33,586 nt of DNA from Chromatiaceae bacterium (GTDB lineage: Bacteria > Pseudomonadota > Gammaproteobacteria > Chromatiales > Chromatiaceae). This document shows, piece after piece, positions 7,855 through 15,604 of this stretch. The stretch covers positions 1-33,586 of the forward strand of contig JANQFI010000083.1 of the NCBI GenBank assembly GCA_028277905.1, written 5' to 3'. The stretch's first letter is position 1, and each line of letters starts with the position of its first letter. Below the pieces are notes generated by a model. The model was not told the origin of the DNA, did no database searches, and worked only from the letters and a program-made list of their open reading frames with translations. The position numbers and the translations under genes were made by a program.

Positions 7855-8384
7855 AACGGCTATCCGTTAGCGTGCCGCGCCGCCTCCTAATGAGGCGCCC
7901 AAAATAAGTCAAACGTTCTGCGGATCGGAAAGGCGGCCATCGCCAAGATAATTCCATTCATCCACTACTGCATCCTGGGTAATGAAGCGGTCCTTTCCAA
8001 CTCGCGGATACCGGTGCAAATTGCTGCGGCAACATGCGATTGTCCAGTCGGACGTTGGCGTGAGCGGTGCCCGCCGCGATGAAATTTGCGCCCGGCGGGC
8101 GGGTGTTGTCAATGGTCGGAGCATGGGAATTGCCGGTCCGGGGCGTGGTTGCGGGCGCGCGCTTGCTGTCGCAGTTGCGACGATGCGGTCCTGGGCGGCC
8201 GCAATCCTGGCCGCTCCGGGCGGCCCGCTGCTTCGATGACCGAGACGGGCTCGCCGACCCCGGCTGGCCGCGAGAGGCCTTGGCGCCCGAGGGCTACCGC
8301 TGCGGGCCTAGCTGCTGTGACCGGCCCTGTGCACCTGCCGCTGGCGAAGGAACAGAGCGAGCGGGTGTCGCAGGCGCTGAGCTT
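7855..8384. other. non-coding or decayed DNA
   Basis: No intact gene is seen. On the minus strand a 71-codon frame (7909-8124) ends in a well-formed stretch (RFITQDAVVDEWNYLGDGRL and six more residues) that could be the end of a decayed gene, but the family is not recognised. The stretch 8060-8384 is open in several frames without recognisable content. Confidence 0.4.
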
Positions 8385-8545
8385 GTTGGCCTAGGCTAGG
8401 TCGAGCTAGCCCCTCCCTGCCGGCATGGTGGCGGATCCCGCCCACTACCGCTCGTCGGGTTACCGCGCCATCACCCACCCTAAGCCGTACGCGCTCGCGT
8501 CGCCGAACCCACTATACTTCCCGGTCGGCAGCGATGACGACAGAG
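8385..8545 (+). pseudogene. C-terminal remnant of a REP-associated tyrosine transposase (RAYT)
   Basis: Two frames together spell the conserved RAYT segment normally reading YVELNPVRAGMVADPxxYRWSSYRA. From 8397 one frame reads stop-VELAPPCR (a stop replaces the Tyr); from about 8417 the next frame reads PLPAGMVADPAHYRSSGYRA, followed by SPNPLYFPVGSDDDR, which matches the usual TPHPLYLALG region. The frameshift and in-frame stop show that it is dead. The N-terminal part and the catalytic Tyr/HUH domain are not found upstream. RAYTs are IS200-like single-strand transposases associated with REP palindromes. Confidence 0.6.
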
Positions 8546-8762
8546 TTGTGGCATTCAGCAGGATCCGCGAAGCACGGACCTTGGCCGTGCGGCGCAATCT
8601 GCGCGAGCTCGGCGAGTTGCTGAACGCGATCCAGTATCGGGGAGAGTCCATCCTGTTTTCGCCGGCTGTGGGTGACCCTAACGCAAGGCGCCGTAGTGGC
8701 ACTGGGAGATGGGAATACGAAGCCTTTGAAAGCAGGCAGCACGGATAGGTATAGGGGACGGG

Positions 8763-8822
8763 AATAGGGGCGCTGGATGATGTGCAGCGGCAGGCCGTGG
8801 ATGTCGATACCTGTACGGATGG
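8763..8822 (-). pseudogene. N-terminal remnant of a RAYT transposase, opposite strand
   Basis: The minus strand reads RTGIDIHGLPLHIIQRPYSR, close to the usual RAYT start RIDIPGLPxHIIQRGNNR, and then loses similarity. It faces the C-terminal remnant at 8385-8545 on the other strand, so the two are either from different genes or from one gene broken by inversion. Confidence 0.5.
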
Positions 8823-8862
8823 GCACGCGGGAAGCTAATAGAGCACGCGGGAAGCTAATAGA
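8823..8862. repeat. 20-bp perfect tandem duplication
   Basis: The unit starting GCACGCGGGAAGC and ending TAATAGA occurs at 8823-8842 and 8843-8862 with no difference, which suggests a recent event. It directly abuts the RAYT N-terminal remnant. Confidence 0.85.
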
Positions 8863-9037
8863 GATTGAGCCTAGCTCCCAGTCCTTGGCCCCTTGTCTGC
8901 GGTCGTCGCCGATGCCAGGTTCCACCAGAGGCCGCGGCGGTGCTGCGCGCTGGCGTCAGGAAGACCTCCCGCGGGCCGCGCGCGCCCTAGACTGGGTGCG
9001 GACCGACTCGCCACGACCAGCTGAGGAGACGAGCTCG

Positions 9038-10150
9038 ATGCACCTGACCGGCACCCCAGGCATCCTCCAGTCCACCGCCGGCTATTTGCTCGCGCGCCTG
9101 AAGTGCAGATTGTTCAAGGGCTTCTTGCCGGCCCCGCCGGCCGCCCCAGATTACGGCGGCGTCTACCGCTCCCCGCAGTACCGGATGCTCACCGCCGGTG
9201 ACTGCGACCAGGGCAGCTATATCGAGACCTATGTGCCCGACAACCCGTGGCTCGCCGACGATGGCAGCGTGCGCGCCATCGTCTTCCTGCACGGGTTTGC
9301 ACTCGGCGCCTCGCAGATCTACCGCGCCCACCTGCTGCACCTGGTGCGCCAGGGCATCTACTGCTTCTATCCCAATTACCAGACCGGCTTCTGCAGCTTC
9401 CCGAGCACGCCGTGGAGAACCTTCGGCGAGCTTGCCCGGGAGGTCATAGGCGACGGCCTGATCGACAGCCAGCTCAAGTGGCTGCGCAATGCCCTGGCGT
9501 CGGTCTCGGGCGCCTACGAGAGGACCGGCCTCGGCGCCCAGACCCAGGTGCAGACGACCCTGTACGGACACTCCCTGGGCGGGCTGTTTGCGCTGAGCTG
9601 GCCCTACTACGTGGGGCAGGACGGATTGCCGTCTTGGCTCCTGCCGCGGCAGGTAGTCGCGGCGGACCCGATCCCGAGCACCGCTATCAGCTCGGTCCCG
9701 GGTCCGCTCGGCAAGCTGCTGCGCCGGCTGACCGACGACGTGGACATCCGCAAGACGGGCAGGGGTCTGACGGTGCCGGTGGCCATCCTGCACGGCGCCG
9801 CGGACTGGGTGGTACCCAAGGCCGAGTGGCGCGAGCCGTTTCGCTGCATCGCAAGCGAGCACAAGGCGATGTACCTGTCCTTCACCGACACTCATGGCTG
9901 TCCCGGCCATTTCGCCAATCACGAGCAGGCCACCAACGACACCGGCTTTTTCCCGCCGCTGTTGGCCCTGTTGATGCTCGATGGGGTCGGCACCCTGGAC
10001 GACCTCGACTGGCGCTATGTCTGGTATGCCCTGGATCAAGCTGTAGCTGGTGGTGCGCCATTGGACCGGCTCGACTTCGATCTCGGGCACTGGTCCGACG
10101 GCCGGCCGGTGCGACCTGTGCGGGTGTATTTGCGGGGGTCGAGATGGTGA
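9038..10150 (+). CDS. alpha/beta-hydrolase fold protein
   Basis: The 370-aa product has the hydrolase landmarks in order: an oxyanion segment VFLHGFALG (85-87), the nucleophile elbow YGHSLGG (Ser179), a late acid in HGAADWVVP (Asp256) and a His in DTHGCPGHF (His286 or His291). It resembles lipase/esterase-like hydrolases, but the substrate cannot be told. There is no signal peptide; residues 9-30 are mildly hydrophobic. The ATG at 9038 is preceded by GAGGAG at good spacing, and the frame further upstream is in decayed DNA. The gene is followed, after a 237-bp gap without another gene, by an EmrA/EmrB-like pump on the same strand; whether they work together is unknown. Confidence 0.8.
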   Translation: MHLTGTPGILQSTAGYLLARLKCRLFKGFLPAPPAAPDYGGVYRSPQYRMLTAGDCDQGSYIETYVPDNPWLADDGSVRAIVFLHGFALGASQIYRAHLLHLVRQGIYCFYPNYQTGFCSFPSTPWRTFGELAREVIGDGLIDSQLKWLRNALASVSGAYERTGLGAQTQVQTTLYGHSLGGLFALSWPYYVGQDGLPSWLLPRQVVAADPIPSTAISSVPGPLGKLLRRLTDDVDIRKTGRGLTVPVAILHGAADWVVPKAEWREPFRCIASEHKAMYLSFTDTHGCPGHFANHEQATNDTGFFPPLLALLMLDGVGTLDDLDWRYVWYALDQAVAGGAPLDRLDFDLGHWSDGRPVRPVRVYLRGSRW

Positions 10151-10387
10151 GCCACGCCCGGGCCAACCGGCGCGCATGGCATTGCCGAATCTCGGCCAGC
10201 CTCAGGCGCCATGGCCGCTGCGTCTGCCGCTTGGCCACCCCAGAGACCGAGGCCTTGCTCTCCGCCGGCCCGAGCGGCGACCCGAGCGCGGTGCTGGCGG
10301 TCGCCGAAGGCAAGCGAGACGCAAAGGGATGCGGACCTTCCGATTGATTGCCGCGCTGTGCTCCAACTCGTCAAGGGGGTTACGAAG

Positions 10388-11572
10388 ATGAACGACACCC
10401 AGGCGCCCGCAGAGGCGCCGGCGAAGTCCCACACCATTGCCGGACAAGTGCTGCGCATCCTGCTGGCGCTGGTCATCGGCGCGGTGCTCGCGATCGGCAG
10501 TTACCTGTATTGGGCCTATGAGGCGAGCCACCCGAGCACGCAGGACGCCTACCTCCGGGCACACTACGTCTGGATTGCGCCCCGGGTTTCCGGGCAGGTA
10601 ATCAAGATCAAGGTGCAGGATAATCAGCCGGTCAAGGCCGGCGATGTGCTGGTCGAGGTCGATCCGCGCCCCTTCGCGGCGGAGCTTACCAAGGCGCAGA
10701 GCAAGCTCAAGCTGGTTCGGCAGTCCATCGTGGTGCAGAGGGCGACGGTGGAAGCGGCCGAGGCCAGGGTCAAGGAGCAGCAGGCCAGGCTGGATGCGGC
10801 GCGGGCCGAGTCTGAGCGCGTCGCCAAGCTGGTCAGGCGCGGCGACGAGCCGGAGATCCGCGGTATCCAGTTGGAGGACCAGTCCACCGCGGCGGCATCC
10901 GCGCTGGAGGATCAGATCGCCGAGCTGGATGTTGCCAAGAGTCAGCTTGGGCCCGAGGCGATTCAGCAGGCGCGCGTCGACCAGGCCCAAGCCGCGGCTG
11001 ACCTGGCGCAGCTCAACCTGGACTGGACCAAGATCCGCGCCCCTGCGGACGGCTGGGTGACCCGGGTCAACCTCCGGGTCGGCGACGTGGTCACCCTGGG
11101 CCAGAACCTGTTCCCGCTGGTGGAATCCGACTACTGGTGGGTACAAGCCAACTACAAGGAGACGCAGCTCGAGGGCATCGAGCCCGGCATGCCGGCCCGG
11201 ATCACCATCGATATCTACGGCAATCGCCCGTTCAGCGGTACGGTGGAGACCATTGCACCGGCCAGCGCGGCGTCATTCACGCTGTTGCCGCCGGAGAACA
11301 CGACCGGGAACTGGGTCAAGGTCACACAGCGTATCCCGGTGCGCATCCGCATGGAGCCGATGGATCCGGATTGGCCCTACCGATTGGGCGCCAGCGTGAC
11401 CGCGACCGTCGATCTGCCGCGGAACGACCCGAGCGGAACCGCTGGCGACAGGCCCACAGGGACCGCAACCCCGGGATCCGCTGCCGAAGCGGCTCCGCCG
11501 CCGGCCGACACCGGCGCCGCTGTCTCGAAGCCGGGCCCGCCCGCGGACACGGCTCGCACGGACGCTCGATAA
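10388..11572 (+). CDS. EmrA/HlyD-family membrane fusion protein
   Basis: The 394-aa periplasmic adaptor links an inner-membrane pump to an outer-membrane channel. It has one N-terminal transmembrane helix (about 20-42), the EmrA-type motif TQDAYLRAHYVWIAPRVSG, a biotinyl-lipoyl half (VKAGDVLVEVD), a long coiled-coil hairpin (about 95-215), the second lipoyl half (IRAPADGWVTRVNLRVGD) and a beta-barrel region. The last 50 residues are an unusual Pro/Ala/Thr/Gly-rich tail. AGGGGG precedes the ATG. The stop and the start of the next gene overlap as TAATG, so the two are translationally coupled. Known EmrAB-type pairs export drugs, fatty acids or aromatic acids; the substrate here is not evident. 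No TolC-like gene is in the window. Confidence 0.88.
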   Translation: MNDTQAPAEAPAKSHTIAGQVLRILLALVIGAVLAIGSYLYWAYEASHPSTQDAYLRAHYVWIAPRVSGQVIKIKVQDNQPVKAGDVLVEVDPRPFAAELTKAQSKLKLVRQSIVVQRATVEAAEARVKEQQARLDAARAESERVAKLVRRGDEPEIRGIQLEDQSTAAASALEDQIAELDVAKSQLGPEAIQQARVDQAQAAADLAQLNLDWTKIRAPADGWVTRVNLRVGDVVTLGQNLFPLVESDYWWVQANYKETQLEGIEPGMPARITIDIYGNRPFSGTVETIAPASAASFTLLPPENTTGNWVKVTQRIPVRIRMEPMDPDWPYRLGASVTATVDLPRNDPSGTAGDRPTGTATPGSAAEAAPPPADTGAAVSKPGPPADTARTDAR

Positions 11573-13134
11573 TGGGCACAGATCGGACCTCGCCCCCCTC
11601 GAGGCGCGGCGCGCCGCCGGGCCCGGCCCAGCCCGCACACCCGCAGCCGCTGCCGCCCAGCGAGCGGCGCAACATGATCATGCTCACGTCGCTGATGATC
11701 GCGGTCATGGCATCGGTGGACATGACCATAGTGTCGGTGGCGCTGCCATACATGGCCGGGAACCTGAACGCGAGTCCGGAGGAGATCACCTGGGTGGTGA
11801 CCATGTTCACCTGTGGTCAGGCGCTGATCGTCGGGGTGACCGGTCATCTGTCGCGGATGCTCGGACGCAAGCGGCTCGCGATCATCGTCGTGATCGGATT
11901 CGTGCTCAGCTCCATGGCTTGCGGCCTGGCGCAGAGCATGACCCAGATCGTCATTTTTCGATTCTTGCAGGGGATCTTCAGCGGACCGCTGATTCCGCTC
12001 TCGCAATCCATGCTGGTGGATGCATTCCCGGCCAAGGACCGCAGCAAGGCCCTGTCGATCTGGAGCATGGGCGTGCTCGGCGGTCCCGCGCTCGGACCCA
12101 TGATCGGGGGTTGGCTCGCCCAGAACCTGGACTGGCGCTGGAACTTCTATGTCAACCTGCCCATCGGCATCGTCGCGCTCTTCTTGATCGTCTTCTTCGT
12201 TCGTGGCGTCGCGCCGCAACGGGTCCGTACCGACCTGGTCGGGCTGGTGCTGCTCGCCACCTGGGTCATCAGCCTGCAGATCATGCTCGACCAGGGGGAC
12301 GATCTGGATTGGTTCGCGTCCGTCGACATCTGGTTCATGGCCGTCACGGCCGCGACCTGCTTCATCGCCTTCCTCTGGCGCGGCATCTACATGGGCGACG
12401 CGAACATCATGCGGCTGCGGCTGTTCCGCGACACCAATTTCGTCGCCTGCTCCATCCTGATCGCCGTCGTCGGCAGCATCTTTTTGGGGATCCTGATCGT
12501 CACGCCCCAATTGACCATCGACTACTACCGGTGGGAGGTCGTCACCTCCGGACTGGTCGTGGGGGGCGCTGGCCTCGCCGGCATCTTCGCCAGCCTGATC
12601 AGCGGGCGCATCGTCGGCCTGGTGGGGATCCGCGTCATGCTGCTGTTGGCGGCGTTGTTGATTGCCTTGGGCTGGCTCGATTTCAGCAGCCTCAATCCCT
12701 ATGCGGGGCCCATGGATGTGTTGCGCGCCGTCGGCTTGGTGATGTTCGGCAACATGCTGATCTTCCCACTGCTCGCGGCCCAGTCCTTCGCCAACATTCC
12801 GGCGAGCGATCGGGACGAGGCGGCGGGCGCCTTCAATTTCGTCAAGACCCTCGGCTTCTCCTTCGGCGTGACCTTCGTCAGCGTCATGATCTACCGCGGC
12901 ACCCAGGCCAACTGGAATCGCTACAACGGCGATCTCTCTTGGGCCAGTCCGGGCTTCGACTACTACGCATCCGTGCAGGGGTTCGTGCACGAGGTGCCGG
13001 CCGCGATCGCGACCGAGCTGAGCCTGACCTTGGCGAAACAGTCCGGCATCCTGGCCATCACGCAGCTCGGCGAGGTTCTGGCGGTGCTCGCGCTGTGCAC
13101 GATACCGATGGCGCTGCTGCTGAAGGCCAAGTAG
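11572..13134 (+). CDS. EmrB-type DHA2 family MFS exporter
   Basis: The 520-aa protein is a 14-helix proton-driven exporter of the major facilitator superfamily. The first helix has the DHA2 pattern SVDMTIVSVALPYM, followed by the motif-A loop GHLSRMLGRKRL, the RFLQGIFSG segment and the motif-C-like helix GGPALGPMIGGWLA, then DWRWNFYVNLPIG, all typical of EmrB/QacA. An N-terminal Pro-rich cytosolic stretch of about 35 residues precedes helix 1. It overlaps the adaptor gene by one base (TAATG) and forms a two-gene unit with it. A 12-bp palindrome AGGCTCGAGCCT (13133-13144) begins inside the stop codon, without a U-run. Confidence 0.9.
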   Translation: MGTDRTSPPSRRGAPPGPAQPAHPQPLPPSERRNMIMLTSLMIAVMASVDMTIVSVALPYMAGNLNASPEEITWVVTMFTCGQALIVGVTGHLSRMLGRKRLAIIVVIGFVLSSMACGLAQSMTQIVIFRFLQGIFSGPLIPLSQSMLVDAFPAKDRSKALSIWSMGVLGGPALGPMIGGWLAQNLDWRWNFYVNLPIGIVALFLIVFFVRGVAPQRVRTDLVGLVLLATWVISLQIMLDQGDDLDWFASVDIWFMAVTAATCFIAFLWRGIYMGDANIMRLRLFRDTNFVACSILIAVVGSIFLGILIVTPQLTIDYYRWEVVTSGLVVGGAGLAGIFASLISGRIVGLVGIRVMLLLAALLIALGWLDFSSLNPYAGPMDVLRAVGLVMFGNMLIFPLLAAQSFANIPASDRDEAAGAFNFVKTLGFSFGVTFVSVMIYRGTQANWNRYNGDLSWASPGFDYYASVQGFVHEVPAAIATELSLTLAKQSGILAITQLGEVLAVLALCTIPMALLLKAK

Positions 13135-13173
13135 GCTCGAGCCTGTGGGTCTCGGGCCAATGCCAAGGCCACC

Positions 13174-13186
13174 TCCGGCAATCGCC
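13174..13186 (+). mobile_element. 13-bp relic end of the palindromic element
   Basis: TCCGGCAATCGCC is identical to the right end of the 157-bp element and is followed by TAAG, the preferred TNA context. No other part of the element is present to the left. It reads as the leftover of a deletion, next to a decayed transposase. The match is short, but the TNA context makes chance less likely. Confidence 0.5.
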
Positions 13187-13211
13187 TAAGGACAAGCACT
13201 CGCATTGCAGC

Positions 13212-13430
13212 TTGGTCACCTTGGCGCTGGTGCTCGATGCCAGTGGCTGTCACCCATCGCGCTATTGGGCGCAGCGAGGTCTTCGCCGCTCATGCCGTGG
13301 CGGTGTGGACCCTGGCCGAGATGCTGCATGCCCTGGCGCCGGAGTGGCGCGAGCAGAAGTAACAGGGCATTGCCGAGCCCTGCGCGCAACGCCTCGAAGG
13401 GGCGCTGCACAAGCCAGCCCGACTGGGCTC
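13212..13430 (+). pseudogene. decayed IS1634-like transposase fragment
   Basis: From 13212 one frame reads LVTLALVLDASG, the conserved core strand of IS1634/IS4-group DDE transposases. A frameshift follows, and the next frame reads GRSEVFAAHAVAVWTLAEML, which is the expected continuation (normally RSEVFAGN...TLAEML). The frame stops at TAA 13360-13362, but similarity appears to continue (QGIAEPCAQRLEGAL). Both ends of the element and most of the gene are gone. It fills the gap between the efflux pair and the MFS gene on the other strand. Confidence 0.6.
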
Positions 13431-13434
13431 TGGC

Positions 13435-14724
13435 TCAAGACGCCCCCGTCGAGCCCCAGTCGGATGCCGCAGCCGCGTCCAGTCTGCCCCCGGCGACGTC
13501 CACCCGCCACAGCAGCGCGGCGCCGAACAGGAACAGCAACAAGACCGGCAGTAGCGACAGCCGCGGGTCACCGGCCAGCACCGCCGTGGTACCCACCAGA
13601 AAGGGTCCCAGCACCGCCGCGAACTTGCCGACCATGTTGTAGAAGCCGAACAGCTCCGCGGTCTGCCCGGCTGGGATCAGCCCCGCGAACAACGCCCGAC
13701 TCAACGCCTGGATTCCGCCCTGCACCAGACCGATGCTGGCGGCCAGCGCGTAGAAGTGCTCGACGCGGGTCATCTGCGTCGCTGCCAGCACCACCAGCGC
13801 GTAGACGCCGATGGCCGCGAGGATGGCCGCCTTCGGACCGAAGTGCGCGCCGAGCCGCCCGAACACCAGCGCCGCCGGGAAGCCCACGAACTGGGTGATC
13901 AGCAACGCCACCATCAGGCTGGACGATGCGAAGCCCAGGTCCAGGCCGTACTTGACCGCCATGAAGATGATGGTGTCCACGCCATCGATGTAGAACCAGT
14001 ACGCCAGCAGGAACAGGAAGGTATTGGGCAGCCGCCGGATCTGCCGGAAGGTGCCCGCAAGCTCGCGAAAGGCGCCGCGCACCGCAGCTCCCAGCGAGCC
14101 CCGCCCCTGGCCCTGGCTCTCCGGCACGAGCAGCGTCAGCGGCAGCGCGAATATTGCCCACCAGAGCGCGACGCCGAGGAAGGCCGTCCGCACGGCCGCG
14201 GCCTCGTCCGCGAAGCCGAAGGTCGCGGGCGCGAGCACCATGACCACATTGACGGCAAAGAGCAGACCGCCGCCGAGGTAGCCCAGCGCATAGGCCAGCG
14301 ACGAGGCGCGCTCGTAGTCCCCCGGCGCGGCAATGTCGGTGATCAGCGCGTCGTTGAAGATGTTGCTGCCGAAGAAGCCCAGCAGGCCGGCGAGATAGAG
14401 CAGCAGGGCAGCCTGCCAGTGGCCCGCGGCGAGCCAGTAGAGCGCCGCGGTGGCCAGCACGCCCACCAGGGTGAAGCCGAGCAGGAAGCGCTTCTTGGCG
14501 CCAAGCTGGTCGGCCAGCGCCCCAAGCACAGGTGCGGAGAGCACGAGGAGCAGGCTCGCGGCACTGGAGGTGTAACCGAGCCACTGGGTGCTCTCCGCGT
14601 CGGTGAGGTTCTTTGCCCAGAACTGGGCGAAGAACACGGGGAAAAAGCCCGCGATGACGACCGTCGCAAAGGCGGAGTTGGCCCAGTCATAGAGGGCCCA
14701 GGCGAGGGTCGGTCGGGATGGCAT
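13435..14724 (-). CDS. UMF1-type (Atg22-like) MFS transporter
   Basis: The 429-aa product has about 12 hydrophobic segments and begins TLAWALYDWANSAFATVV, the signature of the UMF1/Atg22-like branch of the major facilitator superfamily. Further family marks are PVLGALADQLGAKKRFL, GSNIFNDALITDIA and FGFYNMVGKFAAVLGPF. Yeast Atg22 effluxes amino acids from the vacuole; bacterial members have no settled substrate. I start it at the ATG at 14724, because the open frame upstream adds 38 Arg-rich residues unlike a membrane-protein N-terminus. It stands about 260 bp upstream of the sensor/regulator pair's 3' end on the same strand, with no visible link. Confidence 0.85.
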   Translation of the reverse strand: MPSRPTLAWALYDWANSAFATVVIAGFFPVFFAQFWAKNLTDAESTQWLGYTSSAASLLLVLSAPVLGALADQLGAKKRFLLGFTLVGVLATAALYWLAAGHWQAALLLYLAGLLGFFGSNIFNDALITDIAAPGDYERASSLAYALGYLGGGLLFAVNVVMVLAPATFGFADEAAAVRTAFLGVALWWAIFALPLTLLVPESQGQGRGSLGAAVRGAFRELAGTFRQIRRLPNTFLFLLAYWFYIDGVDTIIFMAVKYGLDLGFASSSLMVALLITQFVGFPAALVFGRLGAHFGPKAAILAAIGVYALVVLAATQMTRVEHFYALAASIGLVQGGIQALSRALFAGLIPAGQTAELFGFYNMVGKFAAVLGPFLVGTTAVLAGDPRLSLLPVLLLFLFGAALLWRVDVAGGRLDAAAASDWGSTGAS

Positions 14725-14986
14725 GCCTGTGGGATCGCCCGGACGGACGCGGGCAGCAACATCATCCGCGGATCGCCGGCGTATCCGGTGACGGCCGGTC
14801 CGAGAACCTGAGCCCGAGCGAGTCGGCCGCCGCAGCACTGATCACAACCCGTCTGGCATGTCCCGGCGGACAGGCTCGAGCCGCCCTAGCCACGACGCCT
14901 TTCGGGTCCTGCAAAGCAGGCGCGGACCAGCAGCGGCGGGGCAGCTTGCACGCGGCCCCCGCGCAGCTGTGAGCGGCGCATTGCCA

Positions 14987-15604
14987 TCACTGCACCTCCC
15001 CGCCGGCGATCATGACCATCCGCACCAGCTCGGCCAGGGAGCTCGCGCGCATCTTGTCCATGACCCGGGCGCGGTGCACCTCGACCGTCTTGGCGCTGAC
15101 GCCGAGCGCCGCGGCGATTTCCTTGTTGGACTTGCCGTCGGTGACCATGGTCATGACCTGGTGCTCGCGCGGCGTCAGCTCGGCCATGCGCGCGGCGATG
15201 TCGGCGCGCTGGGCGCGCAGGGCGCGCTGCTTCTCGTCGTGCTGGAGTGCGTTGCGTATGCTGACGATGAGCGCCTCGTCGTCGAAGGGCTTCTCGATGA
15301 AGTCCACGGCACCGTTCTTCATCGCCTTGACGGCCATGGACACGTCCCCGTGGCCCGTGATGATGATCAGGGGGATGCGGTGCTCTCGCCGTGCCAGGTA
15401 GGCCTGCAGCTCCAGCCCGCTCATGCCGGGCATGCGCACGTCAAGCAGCAGACAGCCGGCTCGGCCCGGGTAGTAGGCGTCCAAGAAGTCATGCGCGGAT
15501 GCGTAGGTCTCGACGCGCATGCCCATGGACTCGATGAGCCATTGCAGCGAGCTGCGCATGGCCTGGTCGTCGTCGACGACGAAGACGGTCTCCTCGCGGC
15601 TCAT
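14987..15604 (-). CDS. FixJ-family response regulator
   Basis: The 205-aa protein has an N-terminal receiver domain (acidic pocket VVDDD at 10-13, phospho-acceptor Asp55 in LLLDVRMPGMSG, Thr in IITGHG, Lys in FIEKPF) and a C-terminal LuxR/FixJ helix-turn-helix (LTPREHQVM...GKSNKEIAAALGVSAKTVEVH). Phosphorylation by its partner kinase should activate DNA binding. Its ATG overlaps the TGA of the kinase gene (ATGA, 15601-15604), so the two are translationally coupled and almost certainly a cognate pair. FixJ-like regulators respond to redox or oxygen in nitrogen fixers and to other cues elsewhere; the target genes are not evident here. Confidence 0.93.
   Translation of the reverse strand: MSREETVFVVDDDQAMRSSLQWLIESMGMRVETYASAHDFLDAYYPGRAGCLLLDVRMPGMSGLELQAYLARREHRIPLIIITGHGDVSMAVKAMKNGAVDFIEKPFDDEALIVSIRNALQHDEKQRALRAQRADIAARMAELTPREHQVMTMVTDGKSNKEIAAALGVSAKTVEVHRARVMDKMRASSLAELVRMVMIAGGEVQ

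Noticed and set aside
11377-12990. 537-codon open frame on the minus strand
   Set aside because: It is antisense to a clear 14-helix exporter; its His/Asp/Glu-rich translation is the mirror of hydrophobic codons in high-GC DNA.
13435-14838. Longer version of the UMF1-type transporter from 14838
   Set aside because: The extra 38 residues are Arg-rich, while family members begin right at the first helix from the ATG at 14724.
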